Counted from the first letter of the stretch, positions 52,003-60,336 are shown. The stretch is DNA of 64,000 nucleotides from Erysipelotrichales bacterium (GCA_022508565.1 JAFLUY010000001.1:1-64000), one strand, 5' to 3'. Translations and numbers: made by a program. Notes: generated by a model not told the origin, from the sequence alone.

Positions 52003-52252
52003 TAACTTTTTTATTTAATCTTGACTTTTGTCTAGCACAAGTATTCTTTTTCACTAATCCTTTAGAACAAGCTTTGTCTATATTAGCTATAACAGTTTTA
52101 AGTTCTTTGTTTGCAAGTTCTACGTCTTTATCTTTGATTGCTTTTTCGCATCTCTTAATAGAATTTTTTACTTTAGCTGTATATTCATTATTAGCTATAG
52201 TTTGAACTTTATCTGTTTTTATAGATTTTTTAGAACTTTTAATATTAGCCAT
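51986..52252 (-). CDS. rpsT: 30S ribosomal protein S20
   Basis: An 88-residue Lys-rich helical protein with the S20 pattern: MANIKSSKKSIKT at the start, NSIKRCEKAIKDKD, and GLVKKNTCARQKSRLNKKVKE at the end. It binds 16S rRNA early in 30S assembly. It has a separate promoter and terminator, and GGAGCG as ribosome binding site. Confidence 0.96.
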   Translation of the reverse strand: MANIKSSKKSIKTDKVQTIANNEYTAKVKNSIKRCEKAIKDKDVELANKELKTVIANIDKACSKGLVKKNTCARQKSRLNKKVKEMSK

Positions 52253-52430
52253 TATTTTCGCTCCTTCCTTAAATACATCTAAAATTTTATCAAAAAACTA
52301 GGTAAAAAGCAAACCTTTTTATATAAATTTATGATAAAAATAATTATTTAAAATAAAATATTCAATTATTAATATTCATATGCCCAATTATTACATAAAT
52401 GAATAGTTATAACAAATAATTAATATTTAC

Positions 52431-52459
52431 TTGCAATTTATGCAAAAAAGTTATATTAT
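52431..52459 (+). promoter_or_regulatory. Sigma-A promoter of CYTH-radical SAM-LysR operon
   Basis: TTGCAA (52431-52436), 17-nt spacer, TATTAT (52454-52459), about 20 bases before the CYTH ATG. The rest of 52253-52430 is AT-rich with only the divergent rpsT promoter expected. Confidence 0.7.
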
Positions 52460-52480
52460 ATGCACCCAAGAGGTGATTAT

Positions 52481-53020
52481 ATGACTAATCCTGAATATGA
52501 ATGCACCATTTTAGATGCAGATATAGATGCATTCAAATCCAAGTTAGAAAACCTTAAAATAAAAACATGTGGGGAAGATTTTCAAAAAAGATATGTGTAC
52601 GATTTTGAACCAGTTAATCCAAATTCGTGGATAAGACTTCGTACTAATGGAGTTACAACAACTCTTGCCGTTAAAGATATTAAAGATAAAAATTCCATTG
52701 GTGGTACTCATAAATTGGAAATCGATGTTGATAATTTTATTGTCACAAACGAGATATTAAATCGTTTGGGTTATAAAGCTCGTAATTATCAAGAGAATAA
52801 AAGGGAAATTTATGAATATGGTAAGGTTTTAGTTAAAATTGACTATTGGCCACTAATCCCTCCATATATCAAAATAGAAGGATCGTCTGAAAGTGAAGTA
52901 TTAGAAGCAATAAAGTCTTTAGGTTTAGAATCGGAAAAAATAACAACTCTAGATGTAGAATCTATATATAAGGAAATATATGGTATAGATCTACTTAATA
53001 TAAGGGAGTTAAGATTCTAA
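52481..53020 (+). CDS. CYTH-domain protein (CyaB/thiamine-triphosphatase type)
   Basis: A 179-residue CYTH protein with an N-terminal acidic strand (YECTI in place of the ExExK motif), WIRLRTNG, TLAVKD, THKLEIDVDN, and KIDYWPLIPPYIKIEG. CYTH enzymes form an eight-stranded tunnel that cleaves triphosphates (ThTP, PPPi) or makes cAMP. The N-terminal ExExK is imperfect, so activity is uncertain. It overlaps the next gene (TAATG) and likely handles a nucleotide or triphosphate in its pathway. ATG at 52481 follows AGAGGTGATTAT. Confidence 0.75.
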   Translation: MTNPEYECTILDADIDAFKSKLENLKIKTCGEDFQKRYVYDFEPVNPNSWIRLRTNGVTTTLAVKDIKDKNSIGGTHKLEIDVDNFIVTNEILNRLGYKARNYQENKREIYEYGKVLVKIDYWPLIPPYIKIEGSSESEVLEAIKSLGLESEKITTLDVESIYKEIYGIDLLNIRELRF

Positions 53021-53829
53021 TGAAAGTTTGTTGGAATTTAACTAATCTTTGTAATGAAAACTGTTATTTCTGTTTTCGTGAATTACAAGAAAAACCTAAA
53101 TCTTTAGAAGACAATATTGCAATAATAAATAAACTAAAAAATTTAAATGTTACTAGAATTACTTATGCTGGAGGAGAACCATTAATATATCAAGGTATTG
53201 AAGAATTACTTGCATATTCTCATGAACTAGGAATTGAAAACGCTTTAATTACTAATGGAAGAAATTTAAATGTTGATAATTTAGATAAGTACTTAAAGCA
53301 TGTTGATAAGATTACATTCTCAGTTGATTCACCAAATGAATATGTAAATAAGCAAATTGGTAGGGGAATAGATCATTATAAGCATATTAAGAGTTTACTT
53401 CCGAATATTAAAGAGAGATTCCCTGATATAGTTATTGAGATTAACTCAGTTGCCATTAGGGATAATCTTAAAGAACTTGATTATATGCTAGAAGCTATTG
53501 GTAGTGAAATAGTATTCTATGGCTTAAAGAAGTGGAAGATATCAAGATTCTGCCCATTAAGAGGCTATGCTAAAGAAAGAAAAAGTATTTATAATTTAAC
53601 AGAAGAAGAATTCTTGGATGTTGAAAAGAAATACAGTAGTTTACGTGCTCCTTTTGCCATCGATGTAAGAAATACTGATGCCATTGATGAAAATTTAATA
53701 GTATCACCAGCAGGCGCATTAAAAAAATCAAAAAATTGTGAAGAATTCGTAATCGTTGAAGATATTTTAAAGACATCAAAAGTAGCGATCGAAAAATCTT
53801 TAAAATTAAGAGGTGGATATAATGTATAA
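53020..53829 (+). CDS. Radical SAM protein (short, no SPASM domain)
   Basis: A 269-residue radical SAM protein with the cluster motif CNENCYFC (CxxxCxxC) at about residues 14-21, TYAGGEPLIY (GGEP SAM loop) and a TIM-barrel core. No auxiliary Cys cluster follows; the only later Cys (RFCPLRGYAK, KNCEEF) are isolated. Substrate unknown. The start is fused to the CYTH stop, and its 3' end overlaps the LysR gene, so the three are tightly coupled. Confidence 0.87.
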   Translation: MKVCWNLTNLCNENCYFCFRELQEKPKSLEDNIAIINKLKNLNVTRITYAGGEPLIYQGIEELLAYSHELGIENALITNGRNLNVDNLDKYLKHVDKITFSVDSPNEYVNKQIGRGIDHYKHIKSLLPNIKERFPDIVIEINSVAIRDNLKELDYMLEAIGSEIVFYGLKKWKISRFCPLRGYAKERKSIYNLTEEEFLDVEKKYSSLRAPFAIDVRNTDAIDENLIVSPAGALKKSKNCEEFVIVEDILKTSKVAIEKSLKLRGGYNV

Positions 53830-54712
53830 TAGTAATTTAAACTTAAATCTCTATAAAATATTTTATGATGTAGCTCAATATGGTTCTGTCTCAACAGCCT
53901 CTAAAAATTTAATGATTAGTCAACCTGCCATATCAAGATCAATAAAAAAGCTAGAAGAAGATTTAGATGTAACATTATTTTATCGTACTCTTAATGGTAT
54001 GGTCTTAACTGAAAAGGGAAAAGAATTACTAGGTTATGTTGAAGAAGCATGTAACAGTTTAATAATAGGTGAGAGAACTATGATGGAAACGAATAGTTTA
54101 GTTAAGGGAAAACTATCAATTGGGGTTCCATCTCATATTGCATCATTCTATCTTTATGAAAAGATTAAAGATTTTCATGCAAACTATCCACAAATTGAAA
54201 TATCTTTAATTAGTAGACCTACAAATGATTTAATAAAGTTACTTGAAAATCATGAAATCGATTTTATAATTGAATCATCACCAATTCAAGCTAACGAAAA
54301 AGAATTGCATATTGAAAATCTTTTACACTGGTATTATGGTTTTGTTGCACTTTCAAGTGATGATTTTGATATAAAGAGATTAAGTGATTTAGAGAATACT
54401 CCAGTTATACTTCCAATTGAAAAGAGTTTTGATCGTCAAAGATTAAATGAAATTTTAATTGATTCTGGAGTTACATTACAAAATGTTTTAGCTATTGAAA
54501 ACAATGATATGATTAAAGAAGCAGTAATACAAGGTAATGGAATCGGTTATGTATTGCTTGATTCTGTTAAAAAAGAAATCGATGAAGGTATACTAAAAGT
54601 AATACCTATTGAAAAAAATTTACCTTATGTTACTTTAAAAATAGTTTATATAGATAAATATTTAACAAAAGCACCAAAGGTATTCATTGAAGATTACTTA
54701 AAAAATTGTTAA
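53822..54712 (+). CDS. LysR-type transcriptional regulator
   Basis: A 296-residue LysR regulator with a winged HTH at the N-terminus (NLYKIFYDVAQYGSVSTASK, QPAISRSIKKLEEDL, LFYRTLNGMVLTEKGKEL) and two periplasmic-binding-like halves for effector sensing (about 90-290). It is the last gene of its operon and probably controls its own operon. ATG at 53822 follows AGGTGGATATA within the end of the radical SAM gene; an in-frame GTG at 53813 lies in the site. A dyad follows its stop (54735-54755). Confidence 0.93.
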   Translation: MYNSNLNLNLYKIFYDVAQYGSVSTASKNLMISQPAISRSIKKLEEDLDVTLFYRTLNGMVLTEKGKELLGYVEEACNSLIIGERTMMETNSLVKGKLSIGVPSHIASFYLYEKIKDFHANYPQIEISLISRPTNDLIKLLENHEIDFIIESSPIQANEKELHIENLLHWYYGFVALSSDDFDIKRLSDLENTPVILPIEKSFDRQRLNEILIDSGVTLQNVLAIENNDMIKEAVIQGNGIGYVLLDSVKKEIDEGILKVIPIEKNLPYVTLKIVYIDKYLTKAPKVFIEDYLKNC

Positions 54713-54734
54713 TAATTAACACTTACTTATATAG

Positions 54735-54755
54735 GGTATAACTTTAAGTTATACC
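54735..54755. promoter_or_regulatory. Dyad downstream of LysR gene
   Basis: GGTATAACTT-T-AAGTTATACC, a perfect 10-bp inverted repeat with a one-base centre; a related half-site TAAGTTATAA follows at 54762. It has no T run, so it is more likely a protein-binding site than a terminator. It may be bound by the LysR protein or by a regulator of the transcript starting near 54829. Confidence 0.5.
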
Positions 54756-54793
54756 TATTCTTATAAGTTATAATCTATATCGAAAATTGGTAT

Positions 54794-54822
54794 TTTACAA
54801 AAACATTAAAAAAAATTATTAT
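54794..54822 (+). promoter_or_regulatory. Sigma-A promoter of orphan transcription unit
   Basis: TTTACA (54794-54799), 17-nt spacer, TATTAT (54817-54822). No protein start with a good site follows before a terminator at 55210. Confidence 0.65.
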
Positions 54823-54828
54823 ATATCT

Positions 54829-55241
54829 AACTTGAAAAGGTGAAGTTCTACCCTTGATATAGGTAATAAACTAAATAAACTACAACTCTTCATTTATCAA
54901 GTAAAAAGAATAAAAAGGTTTAAAGAATAAAAAGGGGTAAAAAAATTGTAGGTATCAATTGTTGATGTAGCTTGTTGATAGTCGAATAATATAAAAAAGA
55001 CCAATAATAATTTCTTAACTACAAAAACAAACCATATAAATTTTTTCAAAGAATGCAAATAATTTTGCGCAATACACTATTCTTTGAATCTTTGTATAAA
55101 ATCAATATCTTGACTATATTAACAATTGATATTTGATATTGATTAGAATAAAAAAGGGAATAAAGAGAATAAAAAGGAAAATGAATAAAAAAGGGGAAAA
55201 AGGGGTGAAAATAGAAGTTTTTAAACTTCTATTTTTATTTT
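54829..55241 (+). ncRNA. Candidate structured non-coding RNA (~410 nt)
   Basis: The gene-free stretch 54713-55269 holds a promoter, a predicted ~410-nt transcript and a strong terminator. The core can fold as a long-range 18-bp helix (TATCAATTGTTGATGTAG at 54953-54970 with CTATATTAACAATTGATA at 55114-55131, two G-U pairs). It encloses a perfect 10-bp helix (55045-55054 with 55079-55088) and a small GCAAA/TTTGC hairpin inside. Five copies of GAATAAAAA(A)GG flank it: 54908, 54925, 55146, 55167 and 55183. It lacks signatures I know for RNase P RNA, tmRNA, 6S or SRP RNA. Confidence 0.5.
55210..55241 (+). terminator. Terminator of the orphan transcript
   Basis: AATAGAAGTTT / AAACTTCTATT 11-bp stem, 2-nt loop (or larger after fraying), T-rich tail. 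Confidence 0.85.
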
Positions 55242-55269
55242 GCCTAAATATAATTAACTAGGTGAGAAA

Positions 55270-56397
55270 ATGAGAAAGTTAATTATAATAACATTACTTT
55301 TATTGATACCTGTTAATGTTTTTGCAATTGAAACAAGTGCTAAATCAAGTGTATTAGTAGAAGTAAGTTCAAAAAATGTCTTAGATGAAAAAGAAAAAGA
55401 TTTAGAACTTCCGATGGCAAGTATGACTAAAATGATGACATTATTACTAGTAATGGAAAAATTAGATCAAAAGAAAATTTCCTTAACAGACATGGTAGCA
55501 ATAAGTGCAAAAGCTGCTGGTATGGGAGGTAGTCAAGTTTATCTGGAAGAAGGAACATCTTATAAACTAGAAACTTTGTTAAAATCAGTAGCAATTGCTT
55601 CAGCTAATGATTCGGCTGTTGCTTTAGCTGAGTATGTTGCTGGTTCAACTGATGAATTTATTCGTCTTATGAATGAAAAGGTTAGTAGCTTAGGTTTAAA
55701 ACATACAGCTTTTAAAAATGTTCATGGGCTTGATGAAGAAGGACATTATTCATCTGCTTATGATATGGCTATGATAGCGTTGGAATTATTAAAACATCCA
55801 GCAATTTTAAATTATACAAAGATATATGAAGACTATGTAGAACACCCAAACGGTAATAAAACCTGGATAGTAAACACTAATAAGCTAATTAATTATTATG
55901 AGGGCGTAGATGGTCTAAAAACAGGATTTACAGATAATTCTGGTTACTGTATTACTGTAACAGCTAAAAGAGGTAATATGCGTTTAGTATCTGTTGTTAT
56001 GGGTGAAGCAGATAATAAGGTGCGAAATCAAGACATTATGACTCTTTTAAATCATGGATTTTCAAATTTCAAATTAGAAACAATAATTGACCCAAATACA
56101 AATTTAGGTTTTGCCAATATTCGATATGGTGCAAAAGATAAAGTGCCAGTAAAACTAGAAAATGATGCTGTTGATTTAGTTAATATTAATGAATCTAATA
56201 ATTATTCTTATGAAATAATTAAAGATGATGTAAAAGCTCCACTAAAAAAAGGTAGTATTGTTGGACATGTTAATATATATTCTAATGATAAAAAGATAAA
56301 AGAAATAAACTTAATAATTGAAGAAGAAGTAAAAAGAGCCAATATTTTTACTTTATATCATCGAAACTTAAATAAATTATTAAAAGGGGCCTTATAA
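55270..56397 (+). CDS. dacF: D-alanyl-D-alanine carboxypeptidase (DacF/PBP5-like)
   Basis: A 375-residue low-molecular-weight penicillin-binding protein with signal peptide (1-18, ending VFAIE). Its active-site motifs are SMTK (Ser51, Lys54), SAND and KTGFT, followed by a C-terminal beta domain and an amphipathic end with KRANIFTLYHRNLNKLLKGAL for membrane attachment. It trims the pentapeptide of peptidoglycan. The dacF name (spore cortex type) is a guess; it could equally be dacA-like. AGGTGAGAAA precedes the ATG. Confidence 0.9.
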   Translation: MRKLIIITLLLLIPVNVFAIETSAKSSVLVEVSSKNVLDEKEKDLELPMASMTKMMTLLLVMEKLDQKKISLTDMVAISAKAAGMGGSQVYLEEGTSYKLETLLKSVAIASANDSAVALAEYVAGSTDEFIRLMNEKVSSLGLKHTAFKNVHGLDEEGHYSSAYDMAMIALELLKHPAILNYTKIYEDYVEHPNGNKTWIVNTNKLINYYEGVDGLKTGFTDNSGYCITVTAKRGNMRLVSVVMGEADNKVRNQDIMTLLNHGFSNFKLETIIDPNTNLGFANIRYGAKDKVPVKLENDAVDLVNINESNNYSYEIIKDDVKAPLKKGSIVGHVNIYSNDKKIKEINLIIEEEVKRANIFTLYHRNLNKLLKGAL

Positions 56398-56400
56398 CAT

Positions 56401-56429
56401 TTGACAATTATTTAAAATTTTCTTATAAT
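56401..56429 (+). promoter_or_regulatory. Consensus sigma-A promoter of ABC exporter leader
   Basis: TTGACA, 17-nt spacer, TATAAT: a perfect match to consensus, the strongest in the window. It starts a ~180-nt leader with a small ORF and a terminator. Confidence 0.9.
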
Positions 56430-56461
56430 TTACTTGAATTTAAAGAGAAAGGAGTGGGAAA

Positions 56462-56545
56462 ATGATTAAGTTAAATTCACTAAACAATATAAGTTTTTAT
56501 AAAGCAGTAAATAGTGAGATGGAATTATCATTTATCTCACTCTAA
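56462..56545 (+). CDS. Leader peptide (27 aa) of ABC exporter
   Basis: ATG after AAAGGAGTGGGAAA, a strong site. The 27-residue product (MIKLNSLNNISFYKAV...) is rich in Ser, Asn, Ile and Leu and has no signal peptide. The ORF contains AGCAGTAA, which can pair with the first arm of the downstream terminator, and a hairpin (AGTGAGAT / ATCTCACT). Ribosome position on it could decide termination. No run of a single amino acid codon is present, so antibiotic-induced stalling is likelier than amino-acid sensing. Confidence 0.65.
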   Translation: MIKLNSLNNISFYKAVNSEMELSFISL

Positions 56546-56593
56546 AAAATAACTTTATTTATTTTTGATTACTGCTATTTTAGCAGTTTTTTT
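56503..56593 (+). promoter_or_regulatory. Terminator/antiterminator switch (attenuator)
   Basis: Terminator ACTGCTA (56571-56577) / TAGCAGT (56581-56587) plus T run. Competing helix AGCAGTAA (56503-56510, in the leader ORF) with TTACTGCT (56569-56576). A third hairpin, AGTGAGAT (56513-56520) / ATCTCACT (56534-56541), lies between. The two main helices share bases and cannot coexist. Confidence 0.6.
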
Positions 56594-56612
56594 CACGTTT
56601 AGGAGGTAAATT

Positions 56613-58361
56613 ATGGAACATAAGAAAAAGAAAAACATAAAAAATGAATTTAAACCTCTATTACGTTTTATTAAAGAAGATAAATTTAAAATAATACTTG
56701 CAATAATTATTTTAATGATTGTTGCAATATCTGAAACCTTAACAGGTTATTTAAATGGTCGAGCTGTTGAGGCAATAACAAAACTCAATTTAAAAGAAGC
56801 ATTTTTATTCTTAGGTATTTATTTTGGCTTAGGAATAATAGTTGAAGCATTCTTAAATAATTATTCATCAAATATGCTTCAAAAGATTGAATCAAGATTA
56901 ACAAGAAAACTAGGATATCATACTTATATTAAAGCTTTAAATCTTCCGGCAGTTGCTTATGAAGAAAAATCAAGTGGTGAAATAATTAATAGAATTTCAA
57001 ATGACGCTGATTCACTATCATTTGTTATAGGTAGAGTATTAAATATGATAACTTACCTTTTAGGTACAGTTGCTATATTTATCTATGTTATCTTTAAATC
57101 GTGGATAGTAGCTCTTGAAATAACTGTTTTTATAATTATATTTTCACTTGTTGTTAAAAAGTTTAATGTTAAGTTAAAAGAAACTTATCAAGCTCGTAAA
57201 AAAGAACATGATAGATTTATCACTTTAGTAAATGAATCAATTAGAGGAATAAGAGAATTAAAAACACTAGGCATAAAGAAAAAACTTATTTCAGATGTTG
57301 CTGATATTAATAAAGATATCTATAAAGCATCCTCTAAAGAATTAGATGTTTATAGAACATATAGTTTAATTACAAGATCGCTAAGAAGTATGTTAGAAGT
57401 AGGAGTATTTTTAACTTGTTGTGTTGAATTATATTATGGTAGAACATCCCTTACATTCTTTATTGCGATGACCTACTATGTATATAGATTCACATGGATT
57501 ATCGACAGTGTCACTGATTTTACACAAACATATCAAAGTGTTGTCGTTTCTTTAGAAAGAGTTAATGAACTTTTAGAAAATAGACTTTATGAGGATGTAT
57601 TATTTGGTGATAAAGTAATTAAAGATCCAATTGGTAAAATTGAATTTAAAAATGTTACATTTAACTATCCAAAAGAGAAAGTAACATTAAAGGATTTCAA
57701 TTTAACTATTGAACCAGGTAAAAAGATCGCTATAGTTGGAGCTTCTGGTCAAGGTAAAACAACGTTATTTAACTTATTAACTAGAATATTTGATCCAAAA
57801 AAAGGGGAAATTTTATTAGATGGAATTAATATTAAAGATTTAACTGAAGATGAACTAAGACATCATATTTCAATAATAAGACAAGAACCATTTATCTTTA
57901 ATCGTTCAATTATTGATAATTTTAGATTATTAGATGAACATATTAAACTATCTGAAGTTAAAAAATATACTCAAATGGCTTATTTAGATGAATATATTGA
58001 ATCATTACCTAAAAAATATAACACTATTTTAGGTGAAGGCGGAGTAAACCTTTCAGGTGGTCAAAAACAAAGACTAGCTATAGCTAGAACTTTATCAAAA
58101 GATTCAAAAGTTATTCTATTTGACGAAGCAACATCAGCTTTAGATAATAATTCTCAAGAATTTATAAAAAAAGCAATAGATGATTTAGTTAAAGACCATA
58201 CAGTAATTATTGTTGCCCACAGATTATCAACAATACAAGATGCTGATGTCATCTATGTTGTTGATAAAGGCACTATTGCCGAATCAGGAACTCATGATGA
58301 GTTAATGAAAAAATCAAAAATTTATAAAAACTTATATAAGACTGAATCTTTAAATTCATAA
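56613..58361 (+). CDS. ABC exporter, fused membrane and ATPase domains
   Basis: A 582-residue type IV half-transporter: basic N-terminus, six membrane helices (about 25-320), then the ATPase domain with Walker A GASGQGKTT (about residue 376), Q-loop RQEPFIF, signature NLSGGQKQR, Walker B VILFDEATSALD and switch His in VAHRLS. It works as a homodimer, or as a heterodimer with another half. No second half is adjacent. It is controlled by the leader attenuator, which suggests a drug or peptide as signal or substrate. Confidence 0.93.
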   Translation: MEHKKKKNIKNEFKPLLRFIKEDKFKIILAIIILMIVAISETLTGYLNGRAVEAITKLNLKEAFLFLGIYFGLGIIVEAFLNNYSSNMLQKIESRLTRKLGYHTYIKALNLPAVAYEEKSSGEIINRISNDADSLSFVIGRVLNMITYLLGTVAIFIYVIFKSWIVALEITVFIIIFSLVVKKFNVKLKETYQARKKEHDRFITLVNESIRGIRELKTLGIKKKLISDVADINKDIYKASSKELDVYRTYSLITRSLRSMLEVGVFLTCCVELYYGRTSLTFFIAMTYYVYRFTWIIDSVTDFTQTYQSVVVSLERVNELLENRLYEDVLFGDKVIKDPIGKIEFKNVTFNYPKEKVTLKDFNLTIEPGKKIAIVGASGQGKTTLFNLLTRIFDPKKGEILLDGINIKDLTEDELRHHISIIRQEPFIFNRSIIDNFRLLDEHIKLSEVKKYTQMAYLDEYIESLPKKYNTILGEGGVNLSGGQKQRLAIARTLSKDSKVILFDEATSALDNNSQEFIKKAIDDLVKDHTVIIVAHRLSTIQDADVIYVVDKGTIAESGTHDELMKKSKIYKNLYKTESLNS

Positions 58362-58385
58362 AAGAGTCTATTTAGACTCTTTTTT
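58361..58385 (+). terminator. Terminator after ABC exporter
   Basis: AAAGAGTCTA / TAGACTCTTT stem and T run. Confidence 0.85.
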
Positions 58386-58423
58386 CGTATTATTAAATGT
58401 GATACTATAAAAGTGGTGATAAT

Positions 58424-59068
58424 ATGTTATTAAGAAAAAGAGTAGGTGCTTTTTTAATTGATATATTTTTAGTATGTATGATTTCAATTGCTTTAGGAAA
58501 CTTGAGTTACTTAAATCCTTATAAAGATAAGTATGAAGAGGCATCAACCGAGTATAAGGATATTTATTATGAATATGAAGAGACTTTGTTTAATGAGTCA
58601 TCAAGTTTTGAATCATTAGATAGTATATATGAGTTTTTAGAAACTGGTATAATACCAGCTTTAAAAAATATAGAAAAATATTACATATTTTATTCTCTAT
58701 GGTATTTAATTATTTATTTTCTATATTTTGGAATATTTACTTATTTTAATGAAGGACAAACACTTGGTAAGAGAGTATTTAAGATTAGAGTTGTAGATAA
58801 AGGTGATAATAAATTATCGTTTAATAAGGTAATAAGAAGATGTTTAATTAATGGAACTAATCTTTATTATGGAATTAACATAATTATAATTTTAAAAATA
58901 TTGGCAACGTTCATAAAAAATGTTAATGTTTTTGCAATTACCTATGTAATATTAGAGTTATTAGGTATTGCACTTGAACTTTCTTTACTTATAACTTTAT
59001 TCATAAGTAGAGGTAAAAAACTTACTAATGATTTTTTTGCTGGAACGGAAGTAATAGAAGTTAAATAG
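58424..59068 (+). CDS. RDD family membrane protein
   Basis: A 214-residue membrane protein starting LLRKRVGAFLIDIFLVCMI (the Arg and Asp of the RDD pattern) with GQTLGKRVFKIRVVDKGD in the middle and about four helices. RDD proteins have been tied to ion transport in a few bacteria; the role here is unknown. Own promoter (GATACTATAAAAG before GGTGATAAT). Confidence 0.85.
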   Translation: MLLRKRVGAFLIDIFLVCMISIALGNLSYLNPYKDKYEEASTEYKDIYYEYEETLFNESSSFESLDSIYEFLETGIIPALKNIEKYYIFYSLWYLIIYFLYFGIFTYFNEGQTLGKRVFKIRVVDKGDNKLSFNKVIRRCLINGTNLYYGINIIIILKILATFIKNVNVFAITYVILELLGIALELSLLITLFISRGKKLTNDFFAGTEVIEVK

Positions 59069-59122
59069 TAATTTACATTTTATTTTAATATGCTATAATT
59101 ATTGATGTGGAAGAGGGATACT

Positions 59123-59521
59123 ATGGCTGTTACAAGAAGTGAACTAAGAGAAAAAGTAATGACAATTCTTTATCAAATATCTTTATATACTAGTAATAAA
59201 ATTGAATTTGATATCGATACTATTATTAGTGAGAACATAGAAATAGAAAATGAATTTGTTAAAGAGATGGTTTACGGAGTAATAACTTATAAAGACACAT
59301 TAGATGAAATCGCTAATAAACTTTTATCTAATTGGACAATAGATAGACTAGACTCAATGGGTAGAGAAATACTAAGAATGGGTATCTATGAAATGAAATA
59401 TACTGATACTCCTGATTTAGTAGTAATAAATGAAGCAATCGAGCTTGCTAAAAAGTACAGTGATGATTCAGTAAGAAAAATGATTAATGCTGTACTTGAT
59501 AAATTAATTAATGAAAAATAA
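59123..59521 (+). CDS. nusB: Transcription antitermination factor NusB
   Basis: A 132-residue all-helical NusB: TRSELREKVMTILYQI, LSNWTIDRLDSMGREILRMGIYEM, and VVINEAIELAKKYSDDSVRKMINAVLDKL. It binds boxA with S10 for rRNA antitermination. ATG at 59123 follows AGAGGGATACT; the longer upstream frame begins with TTG and has no site. It is separated from its common partners xseA and xseB. Confidence 0.94.
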   Translation: MAVTRSELREKVMTILYQISLYTSNKIEFDIDTIISENIEIENEFVKEMVYGVITYKDTLDEIANKLLSNWTIDRLDSMGREILRMGIYEMKYTDTPDLVVINEAIELAKKYSDDSVRKMINAVLDKLINEK

Positions 59522-59550
59522 AAGTATAATATAAACTATTATACTTTTTT
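59521..59550 (+). terminator. Terminator after nusB
   Basis: AAAGTATAATA / TATTATACTTT stem and T run. Confidence 0.85.
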
Positions 59551-59631
59551 CTTGCAGTAAATAATCTGTAAATCTGATTTGGAAATTAAGCAATAATGTG
59601 TTAGAATATATACCCAACAGGAGGAAATTCT

Positions 59632-60336
59632 ATGATTGAAAGAATAGGATCAGACAAAAAGATAGATTTATCTAAATTTTTATATGAAAAACTTCATGGA
59701 GGACTTAATGGTCAAGTTATACGTTATTTCTTGAGTCATGACCTTATGAGTTCACTTGGAAAAGTTGAAGAATATGCAGATATTACTATATATGATGAAT
59801 TAGAAAACGAAGTAACTTTTAACTCTATTTATGATATGCATGCGAGTTTTGCTGCAAGAGAAGTAGATGGTGCAAAAGAAATTGTTGGTATCATGAATGG
59901 AGAAGAAGTATTTAAGTTAAGCGATAAAAATAATATTATTACCAATGAAATAGTTCGTGATTGCAAAGACGGAGAAGAAAAATATACTTATGTTGTTAAT
60001 GGTCAAGACAATAGTTATTCATTAAGCGTTGCAAAAAGAAGTTATGAATTAGATGAAGAAGAATTTAAAACTGTTTTTGAAATTCGATTAGGATCAATTG
60101 GAACTAGAATAAACAATTTTGAAATATTTGAAATATTGAATTGCACTCCATCAAAGGATGATTCAAAAAAATCATTCTTAATGCGACTTGCAAACGCTTT
60201 AAAAAATAATATTGTTAAAATTCCATGTACTGAATTAGAAGAATACAAAGATTATTTAGAATTAATCTTCTACAGATTAGAATCAGAATATAATCGTATT
60301 AATAATAAAAACAAAAATAAAGCATTACAACAATAA
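59632..60336 (+). CDS. Unknown soluble protein (234 aa)
   Basis: I do not recognise it. It is a cytosolic protein with a short helical N-terminus, a beta-rich centre (about 45-135: ITIYDELENEVTF, EEVFKLSDKNNIIT, KYTYVVNGQDNSYSL) and a helical C-terminus ending in an Asn/Lys tail. GGAGGAAATTCT precedes the ATG. It converges on the gene at 60346 with a shared terminator. Confidence 0.65.
   Translation: MIERIGSDKKIDLSKFLYEKLHGGLNGQVIRYFLSHDLMSSLGKVEEYADITIYDELENEVTFNSIYDMHASFAAREVDGAKEIVGIMNGEEVFKLSDKNNIITNEIVRDCKDGEEKYTYVVNGQDNSYSLSVAKRSYELDEEEFKTVFEIRLGSIGTRINNFEIFEILNCTPSKDDSKKSFLMRLANALKNNIVKIPCTELEEYKDYLELIFYRLESEYNRINNKNKNKALQQ

Noticed and set aside
54900-55200. CRISPR-like array from the repeated GAATAAAAAGG motif
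   Set aside because: Repeats are only 11-14 bases, unequally spaced, purine-rich, and flank a structured core; no cas genes are near.
54829-55241. RNase P RNA, tmRNA or T-box as explanation of the orphan transcript
   Set aside because: None of the conserved cores that I know (for example the T-box AGGGTGGNACCGCG, or a tmRNA tRNA-like end with CCA) is present; the sequence is too A-rich.
55181-55261. A 26-codon ORF at the end of the orphan transcript, basic then hydrophobic, with AAAAAGGAAA before it
   Set aside because: It runs through the terminator stem and ends at the dacF ribosome binding site, so it could not be fully transcribed if the terminator works; its hydrophobic part is just the palindrome and T run.
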